Assembly (NCBI RefSeq): GCF_037381185.1
Contig: NZ_JARRQY010000011.1
Span: forward strand, 58,983-122,982
Direction: 5' to 3'
Length of the DNA stretch: 64,000 nucleotides
From: Acidihalobacter_A sp037381185
GTDB lineage: Bacteria; Pseudomonadota; Gammaproteobacteria; DSM-5130; Acidihalobacteraceae
Below the pieces are notes generated by a model that was not told where the DNA came from, made no database searches, and worked only from the letters and a program-made list of their open reading frames with translations. A program made the translations under genes and the position numbers. Positions 41,506 to 50,520 of this stretch are shown in pieces; the first letter of the stretch is position 1, and each line of letters starts with the position of its first letter.

Positions 41506-42156
41506 CTAGGCGTTCAGCGCCTGCAGCAGCCAGCGCGTGAGATCGACGATTTCCTCAGGGCAGACGGCGTGCGCCATTGGATAGGTCCGCCACTGGGTAT
41601 CGATGCCGGCTTCCACCAGCTGGCGATGGGCAGCGGCGCCGGCCGCGAGGGGAATGACGGGGTCCTGTTCGCCGTGGGCCTGGAACACGGGTGGCGCGCG
41701 TTCGGGGTCCGGCGGACCGTTCCACAGGTAGGCGGAGAGCACGACGAGCGCGTCCGGGCGCGGTTCGGCGCGCAGGCCGGCGGCGAGCGTCATCACCCCG
41801 CCCTGCGAGAAGCCACCCAGCAGCAGCTTGCCGCCGGCAGGCAGTGCGGCGCGTTCGGCGGCGAGCAGTTCGTGGATCAGGCCGATCGAGTCCTCGATAT
41901 CCTCGGTGGCTTCGCCGCGGCCGAACTCGAGGCTGCGGAAGTCGTACCAGGCACGCATGCTTGCGCCGCCGTTGATGGTCACCGGGCGGAACGGCGCGTG
42001 CGGCAGGACCACGCGCAGGCCGAGATCGGGTGGCAGTTCGAGCGCGTCGACCAGCGGCGCGAAGTCGTAGCCGTCGGCGGCCAGGCCGTGCAGCCAGATC
42101 AACGTGTGCTGTGGCACGGGGCCGCGTTCGCGCAGGACGAAGTCGAGTGTGGTCAT
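41506..42156 (-). CDS. Carboxylesterase/phospholipase-type alpha/beta hydrolase
   Basis: A 216-residue serine hydrolase. The oxyanion segment LIWLHGLAADG, the nucleophile elbow GGFSQGGV, the acidic motif HGEQDPVIP and the late histidine (YPMAHAVCPEE) match the carboxylesterase 2/EstB family, which cleaves short acyl esters and lysophospholipids. VLPHAPFRPVTINGG is typical of this group. It lies 24 bases after a second alpha/beta hydrolase gene on the same strand. Confidence 0.92.
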   Translation of the reverse strand: MTTLDFVLRERGPVPQHTLIWLHGLAADGYDFAPLVDALELPPDLGLRVVLPHAPFRPVTINGGASMRAWYDFRSLEFGRGEATEDIEDSIGLIHELLAAERAALPAGGKLLLGGFSQGGVMTLAAGLRAEPRPDALVVLSAYLWNGPPDPERAPPVFQAHGEQDPVIPLAAGAAAHRQLVEAGIDTQWRTYPMAHAVCPEEIVDLTRWLLQALNA

Positions 42157-42180
42157 CGCTTGTTTCGGTATCCGTACGGT

Positions 42181-42957
42181 TCAGGCCGGGGCCGGCCCGA
42201 GGAAGCCGGCGATCGCTTCCCCCAGCTCGGGTTTGGTGACCGCGCTCATGTGGTTGCCGGGCACCGCGGCGTGCCGCCCATTCGGCAGGGATTCGGCCAA
42301 CGCCTCGGGCGAGCCGTTGTCGTGGTCTTCTTCGCCCGCCAGCACCAGGGTCGGCACGTCGATGTCGGCCAGTGCTTCGCGCGGGGTGTCGACGAAGGTG
42401 TCGAGGATATGCAGCAGCGCCACCGGGTCGCCGCCGACGGTGTTGAGAAAGGCTTCGGTCATCCACTCCACGCTGCCGCGCTCGAAGCTGCCCAGGTTGG
42501 TGAGTACCCGGCGGAAATACTCGCCGCGGCCGCCGGTGTGCAGGATGCCCTCGAGTCCCATGCCGGCCAGGACCGCGCGCGCCGGCCGCGCGCCGCGTGC
42601 CAGCATGCGCAGCGTGGTGCGTGCGCCCAGTGAATAGCCGCCGAGGTCGTAGTCGTCCAGACCGAGATGCTCGATCAGCGCGAGGCCGTCGTCGGCCAGC
42701 ACGTCGGGCGAATAGGCCGAGGCGTCGTGCGGTCTGGCGCTGGCGCCGTGGGCGCGCAGGTCGGGCATGATCACGCGATAGCCCTGCGCGGCGATCCGTT
42801 CGGCGTGGCCGTAGCGCAGCCAGTTGACCTGGGCGGTGGAAAAATAGCCGTGGATCAGGACCAGCGGCCGGCCGTGGCCGAGTTCGCGGTAGGCTAGCTG
42901 CAGGCCGTCGCGGCTCTCGAAGTGCTGGACGGGAAGTTCGGTGGGAGTGCTGCTCAT
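42181..42957 (-). CDS. Alpha/beta hydrolase
   Basis: A 258-residue alpha/beta hydrolase of the BioH/haloperoxidase-like group. It has the HG oxyanion motif (LVLIHGYFS), a nucleophile elbow GGYSLGAR (Ser), and a late acidic and His pair (LVLAGEEDHDN and VPGNHMSAV). The substrate is not readable. It probably forms a two-gene unit with the esterase at 41506-42156. Confidence 0.87.
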   Translation of the reverse strand: MSSTPTELPVQHFESRDGLQLAYRELGHGRPLVLIHGYFSTAQVNWLRYGHAERIAAQGYRVIMPDLRAHGASARPHDASAYSPDVLADDGLALIEHLGLDDYDLGGYSLGARTTLRMLARGARPARAVLAGMGLEGILHTGGRGEYFRRVLTNLGSFERGSVEWMTEAFLNTVGGDPVALLHILDTFVDTPREALADIDVPTLVLAGEEDHDNGSPEALAESLPNGRHAAVPGNHMSAVTKPELGEAIAGFLGPAPA

Positions 42958-43073
42958 GGGGTCTGCTGAAGTCTTGGAATGGGAGTGTCGCGGTGCTTAT
43001 TGTCGCACGCTCTCGCGTGTTTCGGTGCCATCAGGTAAGTTAACCGCTTCGACCGTTCGCTGACTCTTCAACT

Positions 43074-43211
43074 ATGAACCTGACCACTATCGGCCGGCGC
43101 GTGGCTGCGCTGCTACTGATCGCCCTGCTCGCCTCGGTGCTCGGCGGCTGTGGAAAGAAAGGCCCGTTGTACCTGCCCGGCAACGGCAGTTCCGCGCAGC
43201 AGGGAGGCTGA
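43074..43211 (+). CDS. lptM: LptM/YifL-like lipoprotein (45 aa)
   Basis: A 45-residue lipoprotein too short for many gene finders. It has a basic start (MNLTTIGRRVAA), a hydrophobic signal and an LGGC lipobox with Cys26. The family motif CGKKGPLYLP follows at once, and the tail is Gly/Ser/Gln-rich. In E. coli LptM helps oxidative maturation of LptD in the LPS translocon. It ends two bases before the lysA start, and the yifL-lysA or yifL-dapF order is common. Confidence 0.88.
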   Translation: MNLTTIGRRVAALLLIALLASVLGGCGKKGPLYLPGNGSSAQQGG

Positions 43212-43213
43212 GC

Positions 43214-44461
43214 ATGGATTACTTCAACTACCGCGACGGCGAGCTGTATGCCGAGGACGTGCCGGCCTCGGAGCTGGCCGAGCGTTTCGGCACGCCCTGC
43301 TACGTGTACTCGCGCGCCACGCTGGAGCGCCACTGGCGCGCTTTCGATGCCGCGCTGGGCGATCATCCACACCTGATCTGCTACTCGGTCAAGGCCAACT
43401 CCAATCTCGCGGTGCTGAATCTGTTCGCCCGCCTCGGTTCGGGTTTCGACGTGGTCTCCGGCGGCGAGCTGGAGCGCGTGCTGCGCGCCGGCGGCGAGGC
43501 GGCCAAGATTGTGTTCTCGGGCGTCGGCAAACAGGCTTGGGAAATGCGCCGCGCGCTGGAAGTGGGTATCCGCTGCTTCAATGTCGAGTCCGGTGCCGAA
43601 CTCGAGCGACTCAACGAGGTGGCGGGCGAATGCGGGCGGCGCGCGCCGGTGTCGCTGCGCGTCAATCCGGACGTCGATGCCGATACCCATCCCTATATCT
43701 CCACCGGCCTGCGCGAGAACAAGTTCGGCGTCGACGTGGACACCGCGACGGCACTGTACCGCCGCGCGGCGGAGCTGCCGAACATCGAGGTGTCGGGCAT
43801 CGACTGCCACATCGGTTCCCAGCTCACCCGCCTGGCGCCCATGCGCGACGCGCTGGACCGGTTGCTCGGCATGATCGACCGGCTGGCCGCGGAAGGCATT
43901 GTCATCCGCCATCTGGACGTCGGCGGCGGGCTCGGTATCCGCTACCGCGACGAGACGCCGCCCGAGCCGGCCGAGTACGCCACGGCGCTGCGCGAGGGAA
44001 TCGGCGGGCGCGAGCTGGAGATCATGCTCGAGCCGGGGCGGGCCATCGCCGGCAACGCGGGCATCCTGCTGACCCGGGTGGAATACCTCAAGCACACCCA
44101 TGACCGGCATTTCGCGCTGGTCGACGCGGCCATGAACGATCTCATTCGTCCGGCTCTGTACGAGGGCTGGCACGAGATCATCCCGGCTCGGCAGGGTTCG
44201 GATGCCGAAGCGCTGGACTACGACGTGGTGGGGCCGGTGTGCGAGTCGGCGGACTTTCTCGGCAAGCAGCGCCGGCTGGCCTTGTCGCCGGGCGAGCTGC
44301 TGGCGGTGCGCTCGGCGGGAGCCTACGGTTTCGTGATGAGTTCCAACTACAACTCGAGGCCGCGAGCGCCGGAGCTGATGGTGGACGGCGCCGAGGTCCA
44401 CGAGGTGCGGGCGCGCGAGAGCTTCGAGCAGATGGTGGCCGGTGAGACCTTGCTTCCGTAG
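43214..44461 (+). CDS. lysA: Diaminopimelate decarboxylase
   Basis: A 415-residue PLP-dependent alanine-racemase-fold enzyme converting meso-diaminopimelate to lysine. The PLP lysine is Lys60 in CYSVKANSN. Other landmarks are SGGELERVLRAG, HIGSQL, DVGGGLGI, EPGRAIAG and GPVCESADFLG with the substrate-binding Cys. The length is normal. It follows the LptM-like gene and precedes, after tusA on the other strand, dapF, which makes its substrate. Confidence 0.97.
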   Translation: MDYFNYRDGELYAEDVPASELAERFGTPCYVYSRATLERHWRAFDAALGDHPHLICYSVKANSNLAVLNLFARLGSGFDVVSGGELERVLRAGGEAAKIVFSGVGKQAWEMRRALEVGIRCFNVESGAELERLNEVAGECGRRAPVSLRVNPDVDADTHPYISTGLRENKFGVDVDTATALYRRAAELPNIEVSGIDCHIGSQLTRLAPMRDALDRLLGMIDRLAAEGIVIRHLDVGGGLGIRYRDETPPEPAEYATALREGIGGRELEIMLEPGRAIAGNAGILLTRVEYLKHTHDRHFALVDAAMNDLIRPALYEGWHEIIPARQGSDAEALDYDVVGPVCESADFLGKQRRLALSPGELLAVRSAGAYGFVMSSNYNSRPRAPELMVDGAEVHEVRARESFEQMVAGETLLP

Positions 44462-44506
44462 CGGATTGTGGAAAAGCGGGCCGTCGGACGACGGCTACGG
44501 GCGGGA

Positions 44507-44533
44507 CGGGAAGGCGGCTTGACCGCCTTCCCG
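44507..44533. terminator. Hairpin between lysA and tusA
   Basis: CGGGAAGGCGG and CCGCCTTCCCG pair perfectly over 11 bases with a CTTGA loop, between the convergent lysA and tusA stops. There is no T run on either side, so intrinsic termination is only likely, not certain. Confidence 0.55.
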
Positions 44534-44547
44534 CAGAGAAAGGCTGT

Positions 44548-44778
44548 TCAGCCCTTCTTCATGAAGAAGGTGAACTCGCCACCTGCTTCGCTGTGCTCGA
44601 GCAGCTCGTTGCCGGTCTGCTTGGCGAAGGCTTCGAAGTCCTTCACGGCGCCCGGATCGGTGGCGACGATCTTCAGCACTTCGCCGCTGTTCAGCTCGGC
44701 GATGGCCTTCTTCGTGCGCAGGATCGGCAGGGGGCAGTTCAGGCCGCGGGCATCCAGTTCTTTGGTGAAATCAGTCAT
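44548..44778 (-). CDS. tusA: Sulfurtransferase TusA
   Basis: A 76-residue sulfur-carrier protein. The active Cys15 lies in the family motif LDARGLNCPLPIL, and the remainder follows the TusA/SirA fold to GGEFTFFMKKG. TusA passes persulfide sulfur to tRNA thiolation and, in sulfur oxidisers, to DsrEFH or rhodanese partners for oxidation of reduced sulfur. Here it stands alone, without dsr or hdr genes in the window. Both roles are possible. Confidence 0.93.
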   Translation of the reverse strand: MTDFTKELDARGLNCPLPILRTKKAIAELNSGEVLKIVATDPGAVKDFEAFAKQTGNELLEHSEAGGEFTFFMKKG

Positions 44779-45026
44779 TGTCGTATTTCTCCTACGTCGA
44801 CTTCTACGGGTTGCGATTATTGGAACCTTCGTCGGCCGCCGAGCCGGCTTGACATGAAGGTCTTCCCGGCATCGCCAAGGGTGATAGGATGTTCACCGCA
44901 GGCTGGCCGAATGTGCCTCTGGGCCGAACTCAACGCCCATAACGAGGCGCTAATAAACTAAAGCAGTATTACCCAGCGGCGGGCCGGATTCAAGAATGCA
45001 CCGTGCCTGGATCGAGAGGGCCGTTA

Positions 45027-45863
45027 ATGAAGCTCAGCGGATTACGCTTTACCAAAATGCACGGCCTGGGCAACGACTTCGTGATGATCGACGCCGTCAG
45101 CCAGTCCGTTAGCCTGGATGCGGATGCCGTGCGCGCGCTGGCCGACCGTCATCGCGGCATCGGCTGCGACCAGTTGTTGATCGTCGAGCCCGCCACGGGC
45201 GGCGAGGCGGACTTTCGTTACCGGATCTTCAACGCCGACGGCGGCGAGGTCGAGCAATGCGGCAACGGCGCCCGCTGTTTCGCCCGCTTCGTGGTCGACC
45301 AGGGCTTGGCCGCCGGTCCCGAGATCAAGGTGGAAACGCTGGGCGGGCTGCTGACGCTGCGGCTGGAGGACGACGGCCAGGTGACGGTGAACATGGGCGT
45401 GCCGAGGCTGGAGCCTGCTGCCATTCCCTTCGTGGCGGATGCGCAGTCGCCGGCGTATGCCCTGGCGGTCGACGGCAGGGATCACGAAATCGGCGCCGTG
45501 TCGATGGGCAACCCGCATGCCGTGCTGCGCGTCGAAGACGTCGACCGCGCGCCGGTCAACGAACTCGGCCCGATGGTCGAGGCGCATCCGCGCTTCCCGC
45601 GCAAGGTCAACGTCGGCTTCATGCAGGTCGTTTCGGCGGAGCACATCCGGCTGCGCGTGTTCGAGCGCGGCGTGGGCGAGACGGAGGCCTGTGGCAGCGG
45701 GGCCTGCGCGGCCGTCGTCAGCGGGCGGCTGCGTGGCTGGCTGGCGCCGCGCGTGGCGGTTGACGTACTGGGCGGCCGCCTTATGATTGAATGGCAAGGG
45801 GCGGATGCACCAGTGATGATGACCGGACCGACGGCCACAGTGTTTGAGGGGCGGATACCTTAA
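45027..45863 (+). CDS. dapF: Diaminopimelate epimerase
   Basis: A 278-residue enzyme that interconverts LL- and meso-diaminopimelate for lysine and peptidoglycan. ATG 45027 begins the conserved MKLSGLRFTKMHGLGNDFVM. Catalytic cysteines are Cys78 (EQCGNGARC) and Cys222 (ETEACGSGAC). Eight extra codons upstream are open but not conserved. The stop is one base before the DUF484 start, and the order dapF-DUF484-xerC is widespread in gammaproteobacteria. Confidence 0.97.
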   Translation: MKLSGLRFTKMHGLGNDFVMIDAVSQSVSLDADAVRALADRHRGIGCDQLLIVEPATGGEADFRYRIFNADGGEVEQCGNGARCFARFVVDQGLAAGPEIKVETLGGLLTLRLEDDGQVTVNMGVPRLEPAAIPFVADAQSPAYALAVDGRDHEIGAVSMGNPHAVLRVEDVDRAPVNELGPMVEAHPRFPRKVNVGFMQVVSAEHIRLRVFERGVGETEACGSGACAAVVSGRLRGWLAPRVAVDVLGGRLMIEWQGADAPVMMTGPTATVFEGRIP

Positions 45864-45864
45864 A

Positions 45865-46430
45865 ATGAACGCACAAACCACGGCTAAGGAATCGGACATC
45901 CTGAGCGAGGATGCCGTTGCCGGATTCCTGCGCACGCATCCCGATTTCTTTGTCCGCCATCTCGAGCTGCTCGACGTGCTGCGCCTGCCGCATCCCACGC
46001 GCTCGCGCTGGGCCTCATGCGGGCCGACAGCATGGACAGCGTGCTGGCGACCGCGCGAGAACTGCTTTGCGGCGAATTCCATGCCGATCATGTCGTGGTA
46101 CGGATGATCGATCGCGATGGTTCCTTGCAGGCGCCCTACAGCGTTGCGAAGAACGATCCCGGCCTGAAGGAATTCGCCTCCATTTTCGAACGCCGCCGCC
46201 CGCTGTGCGGCCGCCTGCGGCGCGAACAGCTCGACTGGCTGTTCGGCGAAGACGCCGCGGAGGTGGAATCTGCGGTGGTGATTCCTCTGCACGATACCGA
46301 GCCACTGGGCGTGCTGGCGCTGGGCAGCCACGATGCGGACCGCTTCCATCCAAGCATGGGCACCCTGTTCCTCGGTTATCTGGGCGATCTCCTGGCCGGC
46401 GCGGTAGGCGGCAAGCTCGGGCGTGTGTGA
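45865..46430 (+). pseudogene. DUF484-family gene with internal out-of-frame deletion
   Basis: From ATG 45865 the first ~47 codons give a normal DUF484 start (EDAVAGFLRTHPDFFVRHLE, LRLPHP). The frame then turns into nonsense with a stop near 46105. In the next frame the sequence resumes as HALALGLMRADSMDSVLATA and continues normally with a GAF-like domain to 46430. About 50 residues (the VERQ...LR coiled-coil part) are missing at the junction near 45990. A short product from ATG 46017 is conceivable. The stop overlaps xerC (GTGA). Confidence 0.82.
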
Positions 46431-47356
46431 GCGCAGTTCCCGCCTCCGGTGCGGCATCCGACTGGATCGCCCTCTATCTTGAGCGCCTTGCCGCCCAGCG
46501 CGGCTACTCGGCGCATACCGTGTCTGCCTACCGCCGCGATCTGCATGCCTTTGCCGGCTTTCTCGAGCAGCTCGGGCGCCCCTTGACCGAAGCCGCCGCC
46601 GACGATGTGCGCGCCTTCGTCGCCGCACAGCACCGTAGCGGACTGTCCGCCGCCACGCTCAAGCGGCGTCTTGCGGCGGTGCGTGGCCTGTATCGCTTCC
46701 TGCAGGACGAGGCGGCGGTGGAAATTCATCCCGCGCAGGATCTTCGCGCACCCAAAGGCTCCAGGCGGCTGCCGGAGACGCTGGATCCCGAGCAGATGAC
46801 CGCGCTGCTGGAACACGGAGACGACGATATTCTCGACTTGCGCGATCGTGCCTTGTTCGAGCTGATCTACTCCTCCGGACTGCGTCTGGCGGAAGCCGTT
46901 TCGTTGGATCTTGTCGGTCTGGATCTGGCCTCGGCGCGGGTGCGTGTGACGGGCAAGGGCGGCAAGACCCGCGACCTGCCCGTCGGGCGCAAGGCCTGCG
47001 AGGCGCTGTCGGCGTGGCTGCAGGTGCGTGGACAGCTCGCCGCGACCGGGGAAGAGGCGGTATTCGTGGGGCGACACGGTGCGCGTCTGGGCGCGCGGGC
47101 GGTACAGGCGCGCCTGCGTCGGCGCGCACTGCTGGCGGGCCTCGATACGCCGGTGCATCCGCATATGCTGCGCCACGCCTTCGCCAGTCACCTGCTGGAA
47201 TCCTCCGGCGATCTGCGTGCCGTGCAGGAACTGCTCGGCCACGCCAATATCAGCACCACGCAGATCTATACGCACCTCGACTTCCAGCATCTGGCGCAGG
47301 TCTACGATCGGGCCCATCCCCGCGCCCGCAGGCGCAAGGACGAAGACGACTATTGA
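46427..47356 (+). CDS. xerC: Tyrosine recombinase XerC
   Basis: A 309-residue site-specific recombinase that resolves chromosome dimers at dif with XerD. GTG 46427 overlaps the previous stop by 4 bases. The catalytic set is complete: Arg153 (SGLRLAE), Lys177 (TGKGGK), HxLR at His246-Arg249 (HPHMLRH), His272 (LLGHANIS) and Tyr281 (TTQIYTH). The N-terminal SAM-like domain covers about 10-95. The adjacent dapF and DUF484 context favours XerC over XerD. Confidence 0.95.
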   Translation: MSAVPASGAASDWIALYLERLAAQRGYSAHTVSAYRRDLHAFAGFLEQLGRPLTEAAADDVRAFVAAQHRSGLSAATLKRRLAAVRGLYRFLQDEAAVEIHPAQDLRAPKGSRRLPETLDPEQMTALLEHGDDDILDLRDRALFELIYSSGLRLAEAVSLDLVGLDLASARVRVTGKGGKTRDLPVGRKACEALSAWLQVRGQLAATGEEAVFVGRHGARLGARAVQARLRRRALLAGLDTPVHPHMLRHAFASHLLESSGDLRAVQELLGHANISTTQIYTHLDFQHLAQVYDRAHPRARRRKDEDDY

Positions 47357-47456
47357 TCCGGTAACCATTTAGCTGCTCATCTGGCTTGCGGGTCGAGTCG
47401 AAGTGTTAGAATCCGTCCCTTCGCTTGGGTCCGTTCACCCAACTGGAGTTCGAGGT

Positions 47457-47996
47457 ATGGAACAGTTCAGAGGCACCACCATTCTTTCGGTGCGGCGCGA
47501 CGGTCAGGTGACCATGGGCGGCGACGGCCAGGTCACGCTGGGCAATACGGTCATGAAGGGCAATGCGCGCAAGGTGCGTCGGCTTTACCAGGACCGCATC
47601 ATCGCCGGTTTCGCGGGCGGCACCGCCGACGCGTTCACTCTGTTCGAGCGTTTCGAGGGGCAGCTGGAGAAGCACAGCGGCAACCTCACGCGGGCCGCGG
47701 TGGAGCTGGCCAAGGAATGGCGCACCGACCGCGCCCTGCGCCGGCTCGAAGCGCTGCTGGCGGTTGCCAACAGCGAGGCCTCGCTGGTCATTTCCGGCAA
47801 CGGCGACGTGATCGAGCCCGAAGGCGGCCTGATCGCGATCGGTTCCGGCGGCCCCTTCGCCCAGTCGGCGGCTCGCGCGCTGATCGAGGGCACGGATTTC
47901 GGCGCCCGGGAAATCACCGAGCGAGCCTTGAATATTGCTGCCGACATCTGCATTTATACCAATCGAAACCTAACCATCGAGACGCTGGGCGAGTGA
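47457..47996 (+). CDS. hslV: ATP-dependent protease peptidase subunit HslV
   Basis: A 179-residue threonine peptidase of the HslVU protease. The mature enzyme begins at Thr7 of MEQFRGTTILSVRR after removal of six residues; the active threonine is followed by the standard GGDGQVTLG and KVRRLYQDRIIAGFAGGTAD blocks. Its start is chosen at ATG 47457 after GAGGT. A possible minus-10 TAGAAT lies at 47407-47412. hslU follows after 67 bases. Confidence 0.96.
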   Translation: MEQFRGTTILSVRRDGQVTMGGDGQVTLGNTVMKGNARKVRRLYQDRIIAGFAGGTADAFTLFERFEGQLEKHSGNLTRAAVELAKEWRTDRALRRLEALLAVANSEASLVISGNGDVIEPEGGLIAIGSGGPFAQSAARALIEGTDFGAREITERALNIAADICIYTNRNLTIETLGE

Positions 47997-48063
47997 GCCG
48001 CGGCGCCGGCGGAACGCCGGCCGCACACCGTCCCGCACAGCGTCCGCCAAGCGTGCAATCATC

Positions 48064-49404
48064 ATGACCCCTATGACTCCCCGCGAGATCGTCCAGGAAC
48101 TCGACAAGCACATCGTCGGCCAGGCGCAGGCCAAGCGCGCCGTAGCCATTGCGCTGCGCAACCGCTGGCGTCGCCAGCAGCTGCCCGAGGCGCTGCGCCA
48201 GGAAGTGACGCCGAAGAACATCCTCATGATCGGGCCGACCGGTGTCGGCAAGACCGAAATCGCGCGCCGGTTGGCGCGGCTGGCCAATGCGCCGTTCATC
48301 AAGATCGAAGCGACCAAGTTCACCGAAGTCGGGTATGTCGGGCGCGATGTGGAATCCATCGTCCGGGATCTTGCCGACATCGCCGTGAAACAGGCCCGCG
48401 AGGCCGAGGTCGAGAAGGTGCGCTACCGAGCCTCCGAGGCAGCCGAGGAACGCATCCTCGACGTGCTGCTGCCGGGTGCGAGCCCGCGCAACGAATTCCT
48501 GCACGAACCCGACGAGAGCCCGAGCGAAAGCGTGGCGCGACAGAAGCTGCGCCAGCGCCTGCGCGACGGCGAACTGGACGAGCGCGAGGTCGAGCTGGAG
48601 TTGAGTGCGGCGCCGGCCGGGGTGGAGATCATGACGCCGCCCGGCATGGAGGAGATGGCCAGTCAGCTGCAGGGTATGTTCCAGAATCTGGCCGGCAACA
48701 AGACCAAGCGCCGCAAGCTCAAAATCGCCGATGCGCGCAAGTTGCTCGCCGAGGAGGAGGCGCTGCGCCTGGTCAACGAGGACGAACTCAAGCTTGCTGC
48801 GGTGCGCGAGGTCGAGCAGAACGGTATCGTATTCCTCGACGAACTCGACAAGGTCGCCAAGCGTGGTGAGCATGGCGGCACCGACGTTTCGCGCGAGGGC
48901 GTGCAGCGCGACCTGCTGCCGCTGATCGAAGGCAGCACGGTGACCACCAAGTACGGCTCGGTGCGCACCGACCACATTCTGTTCATCGCCTCCGGCGCCT
49001 TCCATCTGTCCAAGCCCTCGGACCTGATCCCCGAGCTGCAGGGCCGGCTGCCGATCCGCGTCGAGCTCGATGCGCTGAGCGCCGAGGATTTCGTGCGCAT
49101 CCTCACCGAGCCCGACGCGTCGCTGGTCGAGCAGTACACCGCCTTGCTGGCGACCGAGGGGTTGGAGGTGGAATTCACCGAGGATGCGGTGCGGCGCATC
49201 GGCGCGATCGCCTTCGAGGTCAATGCGCGCACCGAGAACATCGGCGCCCGCCGCTTGCACACGGTGCTGGAGCACCTGCTCGAAGAGGTTTCGTTCAATG
49301 CGCCCGATCGCTCCGGCGAGAAGCTGGTGCTCGACGCGGCTGCCGTCGATACCTCGCTCGGCGAACTGGCGCAGGATGAAGACCTGAGCCGCTACATCCT
49401 CTGA
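48064..49404 (+). CDS. hslU: ATP-dependent protease ATPase subunit HslU
   Basis: A 446-residue AAA+ unfoldase that feeds substrates to HslV. Walker A GPTGVGKT lies at 57-64, followed by KFTEVGYVGRDVE (pore loop GYVG). The intermediate domain covers about 110-235, Walker B is IVFLDELDKVA, and the C-terminal tail ends EDLSRYIL, which inserts into HslV. Start may be Met1 or Met4. A methyltransferase gene begins 3 bases after its stop. Confidence 0.97.
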   Translation: MTPMTPREIVQELDKHIVGQAQAKRAVAIALRNRWRRQQLPEALRQEVTPKNILMIGPTGVGKTEIARRLARLANAPFIKIEATKFTEVGYVGRDVESIVRDLADIAVKQAREAEVEKVRYRASEAAEERILDVLLPGASPRNEFLHEPDESPSESVARQKLRQRLRDGELDEREVELELSAAPAGVEIMTPPGMEEMASQLQGMFQNLAGNKTKRRKLKIADARKLLAEEEALRLVNEDELKLAAVREVEQNGIVFLDELDKVAKRGEHGGTDVSREGVQRDLLPLIEGSTVTTKYGSVRTDHILFIASGAFHLSKPSDLIPELQGRLPIRVELDALSAEDFVRILTEPDASLVEQYTALLATEGLEVEFTEDAVRRIGAIAFEVNARTENIGARRLHTVLEHLLEEVSFNAPDRSGEKLVLDAAAVDTSLGELAQDEDLSRYIL

Positions 49405-49407
49405 GCC

Positions 49408-50034
49408 ATGTCCGGCGCGGCGCACTGGGAGGCGGTGTACGGCGGCAAGGCGGCCGAGGAGGTCAGTTGGTTCCAGCCCTCTCCAAACCTGTCGCTGGCA
49501 CTGATCGAAGCGGCGGGAATGTCCGGGCAGGCGCCGCTCATCGATATCGGCGGCGGCGCATCGCGCTTGGTTGATCGGCTGTTGGAAGCCGGCTACGGCG
49601 ACGTCAGCGTGCTGGACATTTCGGCGGCGGCATTGGAACAAAGCCGTGCCAGATTGGGTGCGGCCGCGACGGCGGTGCAATGGCTGCAGGCGGATATTAC
49701 CAGCGCCGGACTGCCCGGAAACTACCGGCTTTGGCACGATCGCGCGGTATTCCATTTCCTGGTCGACCCGCAGGCGCGTGCCGCTTACCTGGAGCGGCTC
49801 GAACGCCACCTCGAGCCGGGTGGTCAGGCGATCATCGCAACATTCGCGCTGGACGGTCCCGAACGCTGCAGCGGCTTGCCGGTGCAGCGCTACAGCGCGC
49901 AAACCCTGGCGCAGACCTTGGGCGAACGGTTCCGTTTGCTGGAGTCCGCAACGGAACTGCATGCGACTCCGGCCGGCGTCGAGCAGGCCTTCGTATACTG
50001 CCGTTTCGCACACGCCACGAACATCAACGAGTAA
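49408..50034 (+). CDS. Class I SAM-dependent methyltransferase
   Basis: A 208-residue methyltransferase with a Rossmann fold. The SAM motif I is LIDIGGGASRLVD (about 46-58), motif II acid VLDISAAAL, and post-motif ADITSAGLP. The FHFLVDP and RAAYLERLERHLEPGG segments resemble the thiopurine methyltransferase-like group found beside redox genes. Substrate unknown. It is squeezed between hslU (3 bases) and the DUF971 gene, whose ATG overlaps its stop (TAATG). Confidence 0.88.
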   Translation: MSGAAHWEAVYGGKAAEEVSWFQPSPNLSLALIEAAGMSGQAPLIDIGGGASRLVDRLLEAGYGDVSVLDISAAALEQSRARLGAAATAVQWLQADITSAGLPGNYRLWHDRAVFHFLVDPQARAAYLERLERHLEPGGQAIIATFALDGPERCSGLPVQRYSAQTLAQTLGERFRLLESATELHATPAGVEQAFVYCRFAHATNINE

Positions 50035-50405
50035 TGTCCATGTCCATACCCCGTCCCACCGATATCCGCCTGCACCAGCAGTCGCGCATTCTCGAACTGG
50101 CCTACGAAAACGGCCGACATTTCCACCTGCCGTGCGAATACCTGCGCGTGTACTCGCCCTCGGCCGAGGTGCGCGGCCATGGCCCGGGCCAGGAAGTGCT
50201 GCAGACCGGCAAGGAGTCGGTCAACATCACCGCCATCGAGCCGGTCGGCAACTACGCGGTCAAGCTGGTGTTCAGCGATGGCCACGATACCGGCATCTAC
50301 GACTGGAATTACCTCTACGAGCTGGGGGAAAATCAGACCGAGAACTGGCAGGCCTATCTCGACCGGCTCGCGGAAACCGGCTACCAGCGGCAGGAGCCGA
50401 ACTGA
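50034..50405 (+). CDS. DUF971-domain protein
   Basis: A 123-residue protein containing the gamma-butyrobetaine hydroxylase-like N-terminal domain (DUF971): FHLPCEYLRVYSPSAEVRGH, ITAIEPVGNYAVKLVFSDGH and TGIYDWNYLYELG. DUF971 proteins often lie upstream of ubiE and are proposed to act in metal or redox chemistry, but their role is not established. It overlaps the methyltransferase by one base and precedes ubiE by 115 bases. Confidence 0.9.
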   Translation: MSMSIPRPTDIRLHQQSRILELAYENGRHFHLPCEYLRVYSPSAEVRGHGPGQEVLQTGKESVNITAIEPVGNYAVKLVFSDGHDTGIYDWNYLYELGENQTENWQAYLDRLAETGYQRQEPN

Positions 50406-50520
50406 GGCACGCCACACTCGAATACCGCCAGGAGTCGAACCGGCCGCCGGCAGGCCCGTTTCCTCCGACCCTCGGGCAAGCTCGGAGCTTGCCGACAACA
50501 CGCCCCGGCGCGGAGCAGAC

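Noticed and set aside
47914..50013. A 699-codon leftward open frame
   Set aside because: It is antisense to hslV, hslU and the methyltransferase, which have clear motifs and coupled starts.
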